A stretch of DNA of 5,463 nt. It comes from Candidatus Kapaibacterium sp. (GTDB lineage Bacteria; Bacteroidota; Ignavibacteria; Palsa-1295). Of this stretch, positions 1 through 5,463 are shown piece by piece; the first letter of the stretch is position 1; every line of letters begins with the position of its first letter. Location: NCBI GenBank assembly GCA_025450975.1, contig JANWLI010000099.1:1-5463 (forward strand), written 5' to 3'. The translations under genes were made by a program, and so were the position numbers. The notes under the pieces were generated by a model. That model made no database searches. It worked only from the letters and a program-made list of their open reading frames with translations, and was not told where the DNA came from.

Positions 1-2
1 AA

Positions 3-389
3 CCTTTATCGGAACAGATCGAACGAGTCGGCAAAGCGATAGTTGATGCTGCGTTTACTGTTCACACTAATCTGGGGCCAGGACTATTAGAGAAAGTTTA
101 TGAGAAGTGCTTAGTCGAAGAATTAAGGCTGCGGAATATTTACGTAGAGCGACAAGTGCCAGTCCCGATCGTATATAAAGGCAGCGAAATAGATGAAGAT
201 CTGAAGATCGATATTCTTGTGGAGCATGAGATAATTGTGGAGTTAAAAGCAGTTGAAGTTATGCATCCGGTCTTCGATGCGCAATTGCTAACCTACCTCA
301 AGCTTACAAACAGAAAACTGGGGTATCTTATTAATTTCAATGTTCCTCTAATCAAGGATGGAATTAAGAGACTAAGAAGAAACTCTTAG
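3..389 (+). CDS. GxxExxY family protein (PD-(D/E)XK nuclease-like), 5' end cut by the window edge
   Basis: The reading frame is open from the first full codon to a TAG stop, giving 128 residues. The family is usually about 120-135 residues, so only a few N-terminal residues should be missing. The naming motif reads GLLEKVY (residues 27-33, bases 81-101), after a helix containing AFTVHTNLGPG. A PD-(D/E)XK-like core follows: D70 in KIDILV, then E80 and K82 in VELKAVE, then Q94 in DAQLLTYLKL. The conserved tail LINFNVPLIKDGIKR is also present. A GTG at base 156 could be taken as a start, but it would remove the family motif, so the true start lies left of the window. The family is nuclease-like by fold and its role is unknown. 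It is often found as a lone gene scattered through genomes. GC is about 41% (159 of 389 bases by hand), well below the following genes, which suggests transfer. A short tandem repeat begins at its stop codon. Confidence 0.9.
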   Translation, partial: PLSEQIERVGKAIVDAAFTVHTNLGPGLLEKVYEKCLVEELRLRNIYVERQVPVPIVYKGSEIDEDLKIDILVEHEIIVELKAVEVMHPVFDAQLLTYLKLTNRKLGYLINFNVPLIKDGIKRLRRNS

Positions 390-415
390 CGTTACTTTGT
401 TTCTTCGTTTCTTCG
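384..415. repeat. Short tandem 8-bp repeat at the end of the GxxExxY gene
   Basis: Two exact copies of TTTCTTCG lie at 400-407 and 408-415. They are preceded in the same 8-base phase by TTACTTTG (392-399, 6 of 8 matching) and the more divergent TCTTAGCG (384-391), which contains the GxxExxY stop codon. The run ends in TGGTAAAG and dxr starts 13 bases after the last unit. From memory, similar strings of cttcg/ctttg units are common beside GxxExxY genes in unrelated genomes, so this may be the right edge of a small repeated element. The matching left edge would lie outside the window. The tandem units are seen directly; the element interpretation is inference. Confidence 0.6.
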
Positions 416-428
416 TGGTAAAGACCCC

Positions 429-1619
429 TTGCACACTATCACTCTACTAGGATCCACCGGTTCTATCGGCAAGCAGACACTCGACGTCGTTTCGCGGCAT
501 CCCGAGCGGTTTCGCGTTGTCCATATGGCTGCCGGCTCAAATGTCGACCTTGCCGCGGAGCAGATCCGTGCATTCTCGCCAAAGTCGTTTGTGATCGGCG
601 ATGCATCAAAGCGCGATGCGCTCACAGGGACCGAGATCCTGACCGGCGAAGAAGCCCTCCTGCGTATTGCCTCCGACCCGGAAGTCGACACCGTCGTTGC
701 AGCCATGATGGGCTTTGCAGGTCTTCGCCCTGTGCTTGAAGCCGTCAAAGCAGGGAAGCGCGTTTGCGTTGCGAACAAAGAAACGCTTGTCGTTGCCGGC
801 GAGTTGATCACGGCGATCGCGAAGAAGTCGGGCGCCGAGATCATTCCGATCGACTCCGAGCACTCGGCGATCGCGCAGTGTCTAGTCGGGGAAGCGCATA
901 AAGCCATCAAGCGGATCATTCTCACTGCATCTGGCGGACCATTCCGCACGCGTGCTAAAGAAACATTTGCAGATATCACGGTCGACGAAGCGCTCGCTCA
1001 CCCGAACTGGGTGATGGGCCGCAAGATCACGATCGACTCGGCGACGCTCATGAACAAAGGCCTCGAAGTGATCGAGGCGAAGTGGCTCTTCGATGTCCCG
1101 GTTGAGAAGGTCGATGTGATCGTGCACCCGCAGTCGGTCGTGCATTCGAGGGTTGAGTTTGTCGATGGAAGCGTGAAGGCGCAGCTTGGCGCACCGGATA
1201 TGCGTCTGCCGATCCAGTATGCACTTGGCTATCCGGAGCGAATGGATGAAGAGTACGACACGCTTGACCTGTTGCTAAAGAACCGATTCGACTTTGAAGC
1301 ACCCGATCTTGACCGCTTTCCGTGTCTGGTCCTGGCTCGTAAGGCAGTGGAATTAGGCGGCGTTAATCCGTGTATCCTCAATGCTGCAAACGAAGTAGCG
1401 GTTGCGGCCTTCCTTGCGGGGTCTATCCGGTTTACGGCGATCGCTGAAATTGTCGAAGAGACGATGGCAAATGCTCCCGAAGGTAGCGGTGAGGCATTCG
1501 ATATATCGACCGATGCGCGAATTACGGACGGTTTAGGCCGCATTTTTGCTGCGCACGAGTGGGCAACAGATTTTGCGAAACAGTTAGCGACCGAATCCAG
1601 TACAATAAACGTTAAATAA
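429..1619 (+). CDS. dxr: 1-deoxy-D-xylulose 5-phosphate reductoisomerase
   Basis: This cytosolic enzyme uses NADPH and a divalent metal to convert 1-deoxy-D-xylulose 5-phosphate to 2-C-methyl-D-erythritol 4-phosphate, the first committed step of the MEP isoprenoid pathway. The 396 residues match the usual length (E. coli about 398). Visible landmarks are the NADPH-binding GSTGSIG (8-14), ANKET (115-119), the metal-ligand segment DSEHSA (D142, E144), ASGGPFR (167-173), NW (193-194), ITIDSATLMNKGLE (200-213, ligand E213), HPQS (233-236) and NAANE (318-322). The start is TTG: between the preceding in-frame stop (387-389) and base 429 there is no ATG, GTG or other TTG in frame, and any later start would cut into the nucleotide-binding loop. 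No Shine-Dalgarno sequence is visible. rseP follows after a 51-nt gap, probably in the same transcript. The gene looks intact with no missing key residue. Confidence 0.97.
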   Translation: MHTITLLGSTGSIGKQTLDVVSRHPERFRVVHMAAGSNVDLAAEQIRAFSPKSFVIGDASKRDALTGTEILTGEEALLRIASDPEVDTVVAAMMGFAGLRPVLEAVKAGKRVCVANKETLVVAGELITAIAKKSGAEIIPIDSEHSAIAQCLVGEAHKAIKRIILTASGGPFRTRAKETFADITVDEALAHPNWVMGRKITIDSATLMNKGLEVIEAKWLFDVPVEKVDVIVHPQSVVHSRVEFVDGSVKAQLGAPDMRLPIQYALGYPERMDEEYDTLDLLLKNRFDFEAPDLDRFPCLVLARKAVELGGVNPCILNAANEVAVAAFLAGSIRFTAIAEIVEETMANAPEGSGEAFDISTDARITDGLGRIFAAHEWATDFAKQLATESSTINVK

Positions 1620-1621
1620 GC

Positions 1622-1640
1622 GGTTCTCGCCCATAGAACC
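1622..1640 (+). other. Small stem-loop between dxr and rseP
   Basis: GGTTCT (1622-1627) and AGAACC (1635-1640) form a perfect 6-bp stem around a 7-nt loop, just after the dxr stop. No T-run follows, so it is not a normal intrinsic terminator. It could tune rseP expression or mRNA ends, or be chance. Confidence 0.35.
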
Positions 1641-1662
1641 CTCTTCAGTAAATAAGCATTTT

Positions 1663-1666
1663 AAGG
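1663..1666 (+). promoter_or_regulatory. Possible ribosome binding site of rseP
   Basis: AAGG lies 4 nt before the ATG at 1671 and only 1 nt before the TTG at 1668. It is short and close, but it favours the ATG over the TTG. It is the only Shine-Dalgarno-like motif seen at a start in this window. Confidence 0.4.
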
Positions 1667-1670
1667 CTTG

Positions 1671-3068
1671 ATGGAAATCTTACAAACGATCTTTTATTTT
1701 ATTGTTGTCATTTTCGCACTCGTCTCGGTCCACGAGTTCGGTCATTTTATTGCAGCGCGCATGTTCGGCATCTGGGTGCCGGTCTACTCTATCGGCATGG
1801 GCAAGCGTCTGTTCGGTTTTAATAAGATCAACGGCTTTACGTTCGGTAACCTGCCGGATGAGATCGAAGACCAGCTTGGGAAGAATACCGACTACCGTCT
1901 CTCGCTGCTGCCGATCGGCGGGTATGCGAAGATCCACGGCATGATCGATGAGACGCAGACAGAAGAACTGACAGGTCCGATGCAGCCGTACGAATATCGT
2001 TCAAAGAGCTGGTGGAAGAAGTCGATCGTCATCACGGCCGGCGTCATCATGAATTTTATCCTTGCCGGTGCGATCTACATCGGTATTAAATACTCCGAAG
2101 GCAAAGAAGTTTGGGAAACGACGACGATCGGTTACGTCAAGCAGAATTCCGTTTCCGAAAAACTTGGTGTTCAGAAGGGCGACAAGATCGCAGCCGTGAA
2201 CGGTGTCAAGGTTAGTGACTGGCAGACGCTCGAGAATGAGATCTACATCGAGAACATCAATCGCGACTTTACGCTGACACTTGAAGACGTAAGCGGCCAG
2301 CAGAAAACGCTGAACTTTGCTTCTGCGCAGATGGGCAACTTTGCCAATAATCCGCAGGAGTTCAGACGCAACGTCGGCTTATTCCCTGAGGGAATGGGTG
2401 GCGTTCGCATCGATGCAGAGCCGGTGGCAACAATGCCTGCCGACAAGATCGGTCTGAAAAAAGGCGATGTGATCACGCGCGTAAACGATGTCGTTGTCAG
2501 CAACCACGAAGCGCTCATCGACATGATCGGCGCCAATGCGGGCAAAGAGATTACGCTCTACTGGACACGCAACGGCCAGGAGATGACAAGCGCAGTGACT
2601 CCGGGCGAAGATGGCAAGATCGGTATCATGCCGGTCCCTGAGCCATTCAAAGGCAAGGTACGCCACGACAACTACTCGTTCTTCGAAGCGGTATCGGTCG
2701 GTATCGACGAGTTGTTCACGAATACGCGTCTGTATGTGAAGAGTTTGTTTATGCTCTTTACCGGTCAGGTCGATGTATCGAAGTCGCTTGGCGGCCCGGT
2801 GAAGATCGCACAGTATGCATCGAAGAGCGCAGAAGGCGGCGCATCGGCGTTCCTGCAGTTTATGGCGATCCTGTCGCTGTCGCTGGCATTCTTGAATTTA
2901 CTGCCGATCCCAGCGCTCGATGGCGGACATCTGATCATCATTCTCGTCGAAGCAGTGATGCGCAGAGAGCTTTCGCAAAAAGTGAAGATCGGTATTCAGC
3001 GCGTCGGCGTGACGGTGCTGCTGGCACTCATGGTCTTTATGCTCTTTAACGACATTCGCGGACTCTAA
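1671..3068 (+). CDS. rseP: RseP-type site-2 intramembrane zinc metalloprotease with two PDZ domains
   Basis: This is an inner-membrane protease that cuts membrane-spanning substrates. In E. coli it cleaves the anti-sigma factor RseA and remnant signal peptides; the substrate here is unknown. The protein has 465 residues (E. coli 450). Membrane segment 1 carries the zinc and catalytic motif HEFGH (residues 21-25, bases 1731-1745). Segment 2 is near residues 117-139 (IVITAGVIMNF). PDZ1 is about 150-215 (QKGDKIAAVNGV) and PDZ2 about 240-310 (LKKGDVITRVNDV). SLGGPVKIA (372-380) precedes segment 3, which runs into NLLPIPALDGG (409-419) with the third zinc ligand D417. Segment 4 is about 446-460. 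A TTG three bases earlier is possible, but the ATG at 1671 is better spaced from AAGG. It follows dxr closely, as in many bacteria, and ends in a strong terminator. The GYAKIHGMIDE stretch is of the Bacteroidota/Chlorobiota style by my recollection. Confidence 0.96.
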   Translation: MEILQTIFYFIVVIFALVSVHEFGHFIAARMFGIWVPVYSIGMGKRLFGFNKINGFTFGNLPDEIEDQLGKNTDYRLSLLPIGGYAKIHGMIDETQTEELTGPMQPYEYRSKSWWKKSIVITAGVIMNFILAGAIYIGIKYSEGKEVWETTTIGYVKQNSVSEKLGVQKGDKIAAVNGVKVSDWQTLENEIYIENINRDFTLTLEDVSGQQKTLNFASAQMGNFANNPQEFRRNVGLFPEGMGGVRIDAEPVATMPADKIGLKKGDVITRVNDVVVSNHEALIDMIGANAGKEITLYWTRNGQEMTSAVTPGEDGKIGIMPVPEPFKGKVRHDNYSFFEAVSVGIDELFTNTRLYVKSLFMLFTGQVDVSKSLGGPVKIAQYASKSAEGGASAFLQFMAILSLSLAFLNLLPIPALDGGHLIIILVEAVMRRELSQKVKIGIQRVGVTVLLALMVFMLFNDIRGL

Positions 3069-3089
3069 TTGTCAGCAATGTGTTACACT

Positions 3090-3120
3090 AAAAGCCTCGC
3101 CCCAGATGCGAGGCTTTTTT
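3090..3120 (+). terminator. Rho-independent terminator after rseP
   Basis: AAAGCCTCGC (3091-3100) pairs with GCGAGGCTTT (3108-3117) in a perfect 10-bp stem, extendable by one A-T pair, around a 7-nt loop. The right arm runs into six T residues (3115-3120), followed by more T-rich sequence. It starts 22 nt after the rseP stop and should end the dxr-rseP transcript. Confidence 0.92.
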
Positions 3121-3136
3121 ATTTCTCTTTCAATCT

Positions 3137-3919
3137 ATGATCGCACTACGCACGAAGAAAGCATCGACCTCCCCCACGCAGGACCTCGTCCTCATCCATG
3201 CATTCCCCTTAACAAGCACGATGTACGATTTCGCAGCCGATACCTTGCAGAAAGCACGGCCGGATCTTACCGTGCATCTCGTCGATCTTCCCGGATTCGG
3301 TGCAGCTCCGCACCGTGAGAAGTGGACACTCCGCGAAGCAATGGAGTCCTTACATCAGAAGTTAGATGAAATCGGTGTAGCTGCACCAGTTATCGGAGGC
3401 ACTTCGATGGGTGGCTATGCAGTGCTTGCTTATTACAAGACGTATCCGCAGGAAGTAAGCGGTCTGATCCTTTCGAATACGAAAGCTGCAGCCGACGATG
3501 AAGCTGCAAAGAAGAAGCGTGAAGTCTTTGCGCAGGATGTAGAGAAGCGCGGGCATGAGGCGGTCTATGAGAACATGCTTGATAAACTGATCTCGCCGCA
3601 GTATTCGGAGCTACGCGAACAGCTCAAAGGCTCGATCGCCGTCTCGGATCCGCGTTCGATCGCAGCTGCATTACGAGCGCTTGCAGTACGTGAAGATTCA
3701 GTAGAACTACTTAAGAGTATCGATGTGCCGACGCTCATCATTTCCGGCAGCGGGGATGCGATCATGTCAAAAGACGATACGGCAACACTGCAAACGATCA
3801 GGAATGCGCATGCAGTCGTGATCGAGGACACAGCGCATTTATCAATAGTCGAAGCGCCGGATCGATGGGTGGAGGAAGTCGATACGTTCCTATCGACGTT
3901 AACGGGTTCGCCGTTATAA
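3137..3919 (+). CDS. Alpha/beta-fold hydrolase
   Basis: The 260 residues have the full signature of a small soluble alpha/beta hydrolase: an oxyanion-hole segment LIHAFPL (19-25), VDLPGFG (49-55), the nucleophile elbow GTSMG with S90 (bases 3404-3406), an acid D207 in SGSGD, and a catalytic histidine H234 in DTAHLSIVEAP. A charged helical cap lies around residues 117-190. There is no signal peptide or membrane segment, so it is probably cytosolic. The natural substrate cannot be read from sequence; esterase, lactonase, MenH-like and peptidase members share this pattern. The ATG at 3137 places 16 residues before the first core strand, which is normal. No Shine-Dalgarno sequence precedes it, and the rseP terminator ends only 16 nt upstream. 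It therefore needs its own promoter very close by or read-through. Its stop is 7 nt from the end of the convergent gene. Confidence 0.92.
   Translation: MIALRTKKASTSPTQDLVLIHAFPLTSTMYDFAADTLQKARPDLTVHLVDLPGFGAAPHREKWTLREAMESLHQKLDEIGVAAPVIGGTSMGGYAVLAYYKTYPQEVSGLILSNTKAAADDEAAKKKREVFAQDVEKRGHEAVYENMLDKLISPQYSELREQLKGSIAVSDPRSIAAALRALAVREDSVELLKSIDVPTLIISGSGDAIMSKDDTATLQTIRNAHAVVIEDTAHLSIVEAPDRWVEEVDTFLSTLTGSPL
3878..3897. other. Perfect inverted repeat near the 3' end of the hydrolase gene
   Basis: GTCGATA (3878-3884) and TATCGAC (3891-3897) are exact inverted copies around a 6-nt loop, ending 20 nt before the hydrolase stop codon. No T-run follows on either strand. It sits where two convergent transcripts meet and might act as an RNA 3'-end hairpin, or be chance within coding sequence. 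Confidence 0.3.
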
Positions 3920-3926
3920 CCGGCAA

Positions 3927-4715
3927 CTATCGGATCTTGAATTTGACACCCAGTGAGAAGCCTGCTTCAGGTGGGTCTAGCGGGTGGTGTTTTCTATTTT
4001 CCAGAAGTGAGCCCGTTGTTGCCGACCCGTTGATCCAGAGATTGTTAGCTACGCGGCATTCTGCTTGTGCAGTTAATAGCGTATTGGTATATTGGGGATG
4101 GGCTCCCACGCCGATCCATGCGCGGGTCCGGATCTCCGTAAAATAATAGCCGAAGCCAATATCGACAATTGAGCCACCGCCGATATAAGATGCGCTTCTC
4201 ATGATACCCATTGTGGCATAGAGCGCGTCGAGATTACCAAAGCGAAGTTGCAAGGTTGGGTAGATGAATGCTTCCTGATTGTGTAAGCTATCGGGGATGC
4301 CGAGCAGCCCGATCTCATACCCAAACTCATCGTAGTCGTTTCGGAAATTTGCGTGGAAGTAGGGGACACTTCTTTTTTGCGTGATCGTGCCGCGCAGAGT
4401 ATCCGTGAGCCAGCGTGGTTCGGAGACGTTTGTCGTCGTCACGTAGCCTCCGCCGGCGACGATGGTAATTCCAGGACTGGTTGCATGTTCGATGGCAGCG
4501 CCAACGTCGAGATACGTTGCAGTATATCTACCGGCACGGACAGGACCACAGTCTCCGGGGGTGTAGATATCATCGTTTGCTTTTGCCTGACCGCCGACTA
4601 CTTCGATCCATGTCTCTTCCGGATATTTTTGCAGGCGCTTACAGCCGACGGTCCACGGCGTTGTTAGCAGCACAATGATCAGCTGTGAGGTGATCAATCT
4701 TCCGAGCATGCGCAT
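3927..4715 (-). CDS. Exported protein of unknown function, possible lipoprotein or outer-membrane beta-barrel
   Basis: I do not recognise this 262-residue protein. The N-terminus is a signal peptide: basic R2 and R6, then a hydrophobic stretch at about 8-19, ending in TVGC with C25. That is an imperfect lipobox, because Thr replaces the usual Leu at -3. The rest is rich in short alternating and aromatic strands (TYLDVGAAIEH, GITIVAGGGYV, ATMGIMRSASYIGGG, TRAWIGVGAH). It ends in GFSLGVKFKIR, which resembles a closing beta-strand of an outer-membrane barrel. Both C25-anchored lipoprotein and barrel readings are possible; either way it should act in the envelope. Starts at M1 (4715) or M3 (4709) are both plausible, each inside a GCATGC palindrome. 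No Shine-Dalgarno sequence is visible. It lies 38 nt after the metH stop on the same strand, so it may be the last gene of that transcript. Confidence 0.75.
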   Translation of the reverse strand: MRMLGRLITSQLIIVLLTTPWTVGCKRLQKYPEETWIEVVGGQAKANDDIYTPGDCGPVRAGRYTATYLDVGAAIEHATSPGITIVAGGGYVTTTNVSEPRWLTDTLRGTITQKRSVPYFHANFRNDYDEFGYEIGLLGIPDSLHNQEAFIYPTLQLRFGNLDALYATMGIMRSASYIGGGSIVDIGFGYYFTEIRTRAWIGVGAHPQYTNTLLTAQAECRVANNLWINGSATTGSLLENRKHHPLDPPEAGFSLGVKFKIR

Positions 4716-4738
4716 GCCCGATATAACACACGCATGCC
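4706..4738. promoter_or_regulatory. Cluster of GCATGC palindromes over the start of the exported-protein gene
   Basis: GCATGC occurs at 4706-4711, 4712-4717 and 4732-4737. The 8-mer CGCATGCC is repeated exactly at 4711-4718 and 4731-4738, 20 bp apart, which is about two helical turns. The cluster covers both candidate start codons and half of the 38-nt gap after metH. It could be an operator or an mRNA structure; neither role is shown. Confidence 0.3.
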
Positions 4739-4753
4739 AAAGAGGTTTACGTC

Positions 4754-5463
4754 CTACTTAATACCGAAGTAGCGGGCTTCCGGATGATGGCAGATGATGG
4801 CCGTTGTCGATTGCTCGGGTTCGAGATGGTACTCTTCGGTGAGTGTGATGTCGATGCGTTCGGGGCGCAGGAGTTCGAAGAGCTTCACCTGATCGGCAAG
4901 CTCCGGACAGGCCGGATAGCCGAAGGAGTAGCGCGAGCCCTGATAGCCCTGGCTGAAGAGACGCTGAATGTTGCCGGCATCAGCGGCATCGATACCTAGT
5001 TCTGTGCGGACGATCTTGTGCAGGTACTCAGCCAACGCTTCGGCAGTTTCGACGGAAAAGCCGTGGAGGTAGAGATAGTCTGCGTACTGATTCGTCTTGA
5101 AAAGCTCTGCGGTGTACTCGCTTGCCTTGCGGCCGACGGTGACGGCGGAAAATCCGACGACGTCAGGTTTGCCTTTTGCGAGTGCTTCCTCTTTTGTGAG
5201 GAAGAAATCGGCAATACATAACTGCTTGCCCGATGGCTGACGCGGGAAGGTATAGCGTTGATACTCGATGAGGTTCGCAAGTGTGACGTCACTAGATGAC
5301 CACTTGTCGAGCAACGCAACGTCGGTAAGGTCTTTCGGTTTTAGGATGACGACATCGTCGCCTTCGCTCCAACATGGGAAACATCCGTATGCAGCCTGTG
5401 GCTTCAGGATGCGTTGCTGCTTGCAGAGGAGCTTCAGTTCGTTAAGCTTTGGCTTTGCGACTT
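4754..5463 (-). CDS. metH: Cobalamin-dependent methionine synthase, C-terminal activation domain (partial, runs off the right edge)
   Basis: The frame is open from the window edge (first full codon at 5461) to a TAG at 4754-4756, giving 235 C-terminal residues. This is the activation domain of MetH, which binds S-adenosylmethionine for reductive methylation of the cob(II)alamin that forms when the cofactor is oxidised. MetH itself transfers a methyl group from methyltetrahydrofolate to homocysteine in the cytosol. Visible motifs are AYGCFPCWSEGDD (residues 24-36 of the visible part), VVGFSAVTVG (about 101-110), the SAM-binding SRYSFGYPACP (about 176-186, bases near 4904-4936) and the ending EEYHLEPEQSTTAIICHHPEARYF. 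A TTG at 5314 could be mistaken for a start, but domain sequence continues upstream of it. The catalytic and B12-binding modules must lie beyond 5463. A stand-alone activation-domain protein cannot be fully excluded. Confidence 0.92.
   Translation of the reverse strand, partial: VAKPKLNELKLLCKQQRILKPQAAYGCFPCWSEGDDVVILKPKDLTDVALLDKWSSSDVTLANLIEYQRYTFPRQPSGKQLCIADFFLTKEEALAKGKPDVVGFSAVTVGRKASEYTAELFKTNQYADYLYLHGFSVETAEALAEYLHKIVRTELGIDAADAGNIQRLFSQGYQGSRYSFGYPACPELADQVKLFELLRPERIDITLTEEYHLEPEQSTTAIICHHPEARYFGIK

Noticed and set aside
156..389. A 77-residue protein starting at GTG 156
   Set aside because: The frame is open to the window edge and the family-defining GxxExxY motif lies upstream of this GTG, so it is an internal codon.
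393..399. TACTTTG as a Bacteroidota-type -7 box (TAnnTTTG) for dxr
   Set aside because: It is one base short of the consensus spacing, has no TTTG about 19 bp upstream, and is explained by the tandem repeat.
392..979. Long minus-strand open frame antisense to the first half of dxr
   Set aside because: It lies opposite a highly conserved enzyme gene and its protein has no recognisable domain. Its last residues (RRNEETK) are just the translated 8-bp repeat. It is a shadow of codon bias in dxr.
3069..3089. TTGTCA (3069-3074) and TGTTACACT (3081-3089) as a promoter for the hydrolase
   Set aside because: The spacer is only 9 bp and the -10 matches 4 of 6. A start here would fall inside the terminator hairpin. 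Too weak to list as a feature.
3913..3920. GTTATAAC palindrome over the hydrolase stop codon
   Set aside because: An 8-bp palindrome is common by chance and nothing nearby supports a role.
3865..4146. Plus-strand frames at 3865-4146, 4353-4667 and 4481-4678 opposite the exported-protein gene
   Set aside because: They have no signal peptide or recognisable motif, and they overlap a longer minus-strand frame with a good signal sequence and beta pattern.
4754..5314. A separate 186-residue protein starting at TTG 5314
   Set aside because: Conserved activation-domain sequence (YGCFPCWSEGDD) continues in frame upstream to the window edge, so it is part of a longer metH product.

Overview
This window is a chromosomal, mostly housekeeping stretch from a Gram-negative bacterium. 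The RseP-type protease, with its Bacteroidota/Chlorobiota-like insert before the second membrane segment, and the near absence of Shine-Dalgarno sequences point to the FCB (Bacteroidota/Chlorobiota/Ignavibacteria-like) part of the tree. This placement is an inference from protein style and was not tested by a search.

Layout from left to right. At 3-389 (+) is the nearly complete end of a GxxExxY-family protein, a small PD-(D/E)XK nuclease-like protein often carried in mobile or repeat-like modules. It is AT-rich (about 41% GC by hand count, against about 60% in sampled lines of the next gene). It is followed by an 8-bp-unit tandem repeat at 384-415. Just after the repeat, dxr (429-1619, +) starts at a TTG codon. 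It encodes DXP reductoisomerase of the MEP isoprenoid pathway. rseP (1671-3068, +) follows, encoding a site-2 intramembrane zinc protease with two PDZ domains. The dxr-rseP pairing is a common one. A strong intrinsic terminator (3090-3120) closes this unit.

Only 16 nt after the terminator starts an alpha/beta hydrolase (3137-3919, +) with a complete Ser-Asp-His triad. It runs convergently, with a 7-nt gap, into an unrecognised exported protein on the minus strand (3927-4715), which has a signal peptide, a possible lipobox and a beta-rich body. Upstream of that gene, on the same strand and 38 nt away, is the C-terminal part of a cobalamin-dependent methionine synthase (activation/SAM-binding domain, 4754 to beyond 5463). 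The two minus-strand genes could be co-transcribed.

No tRNA, rRNA, CRISPR array or complete insertion sequence was seen, and there is no gene-free stretch longer than 300 bases. The most unusual points are the GxxExxY/tandem-repeat module abutting the forced TTG start of dxr, three identical GCGATCGC-containing 10-mers inside dxr, and a cluster of three GCATGC palindromes over the start of the unknown exported protein. I did not find convincing evidence for a new multi-gene system.
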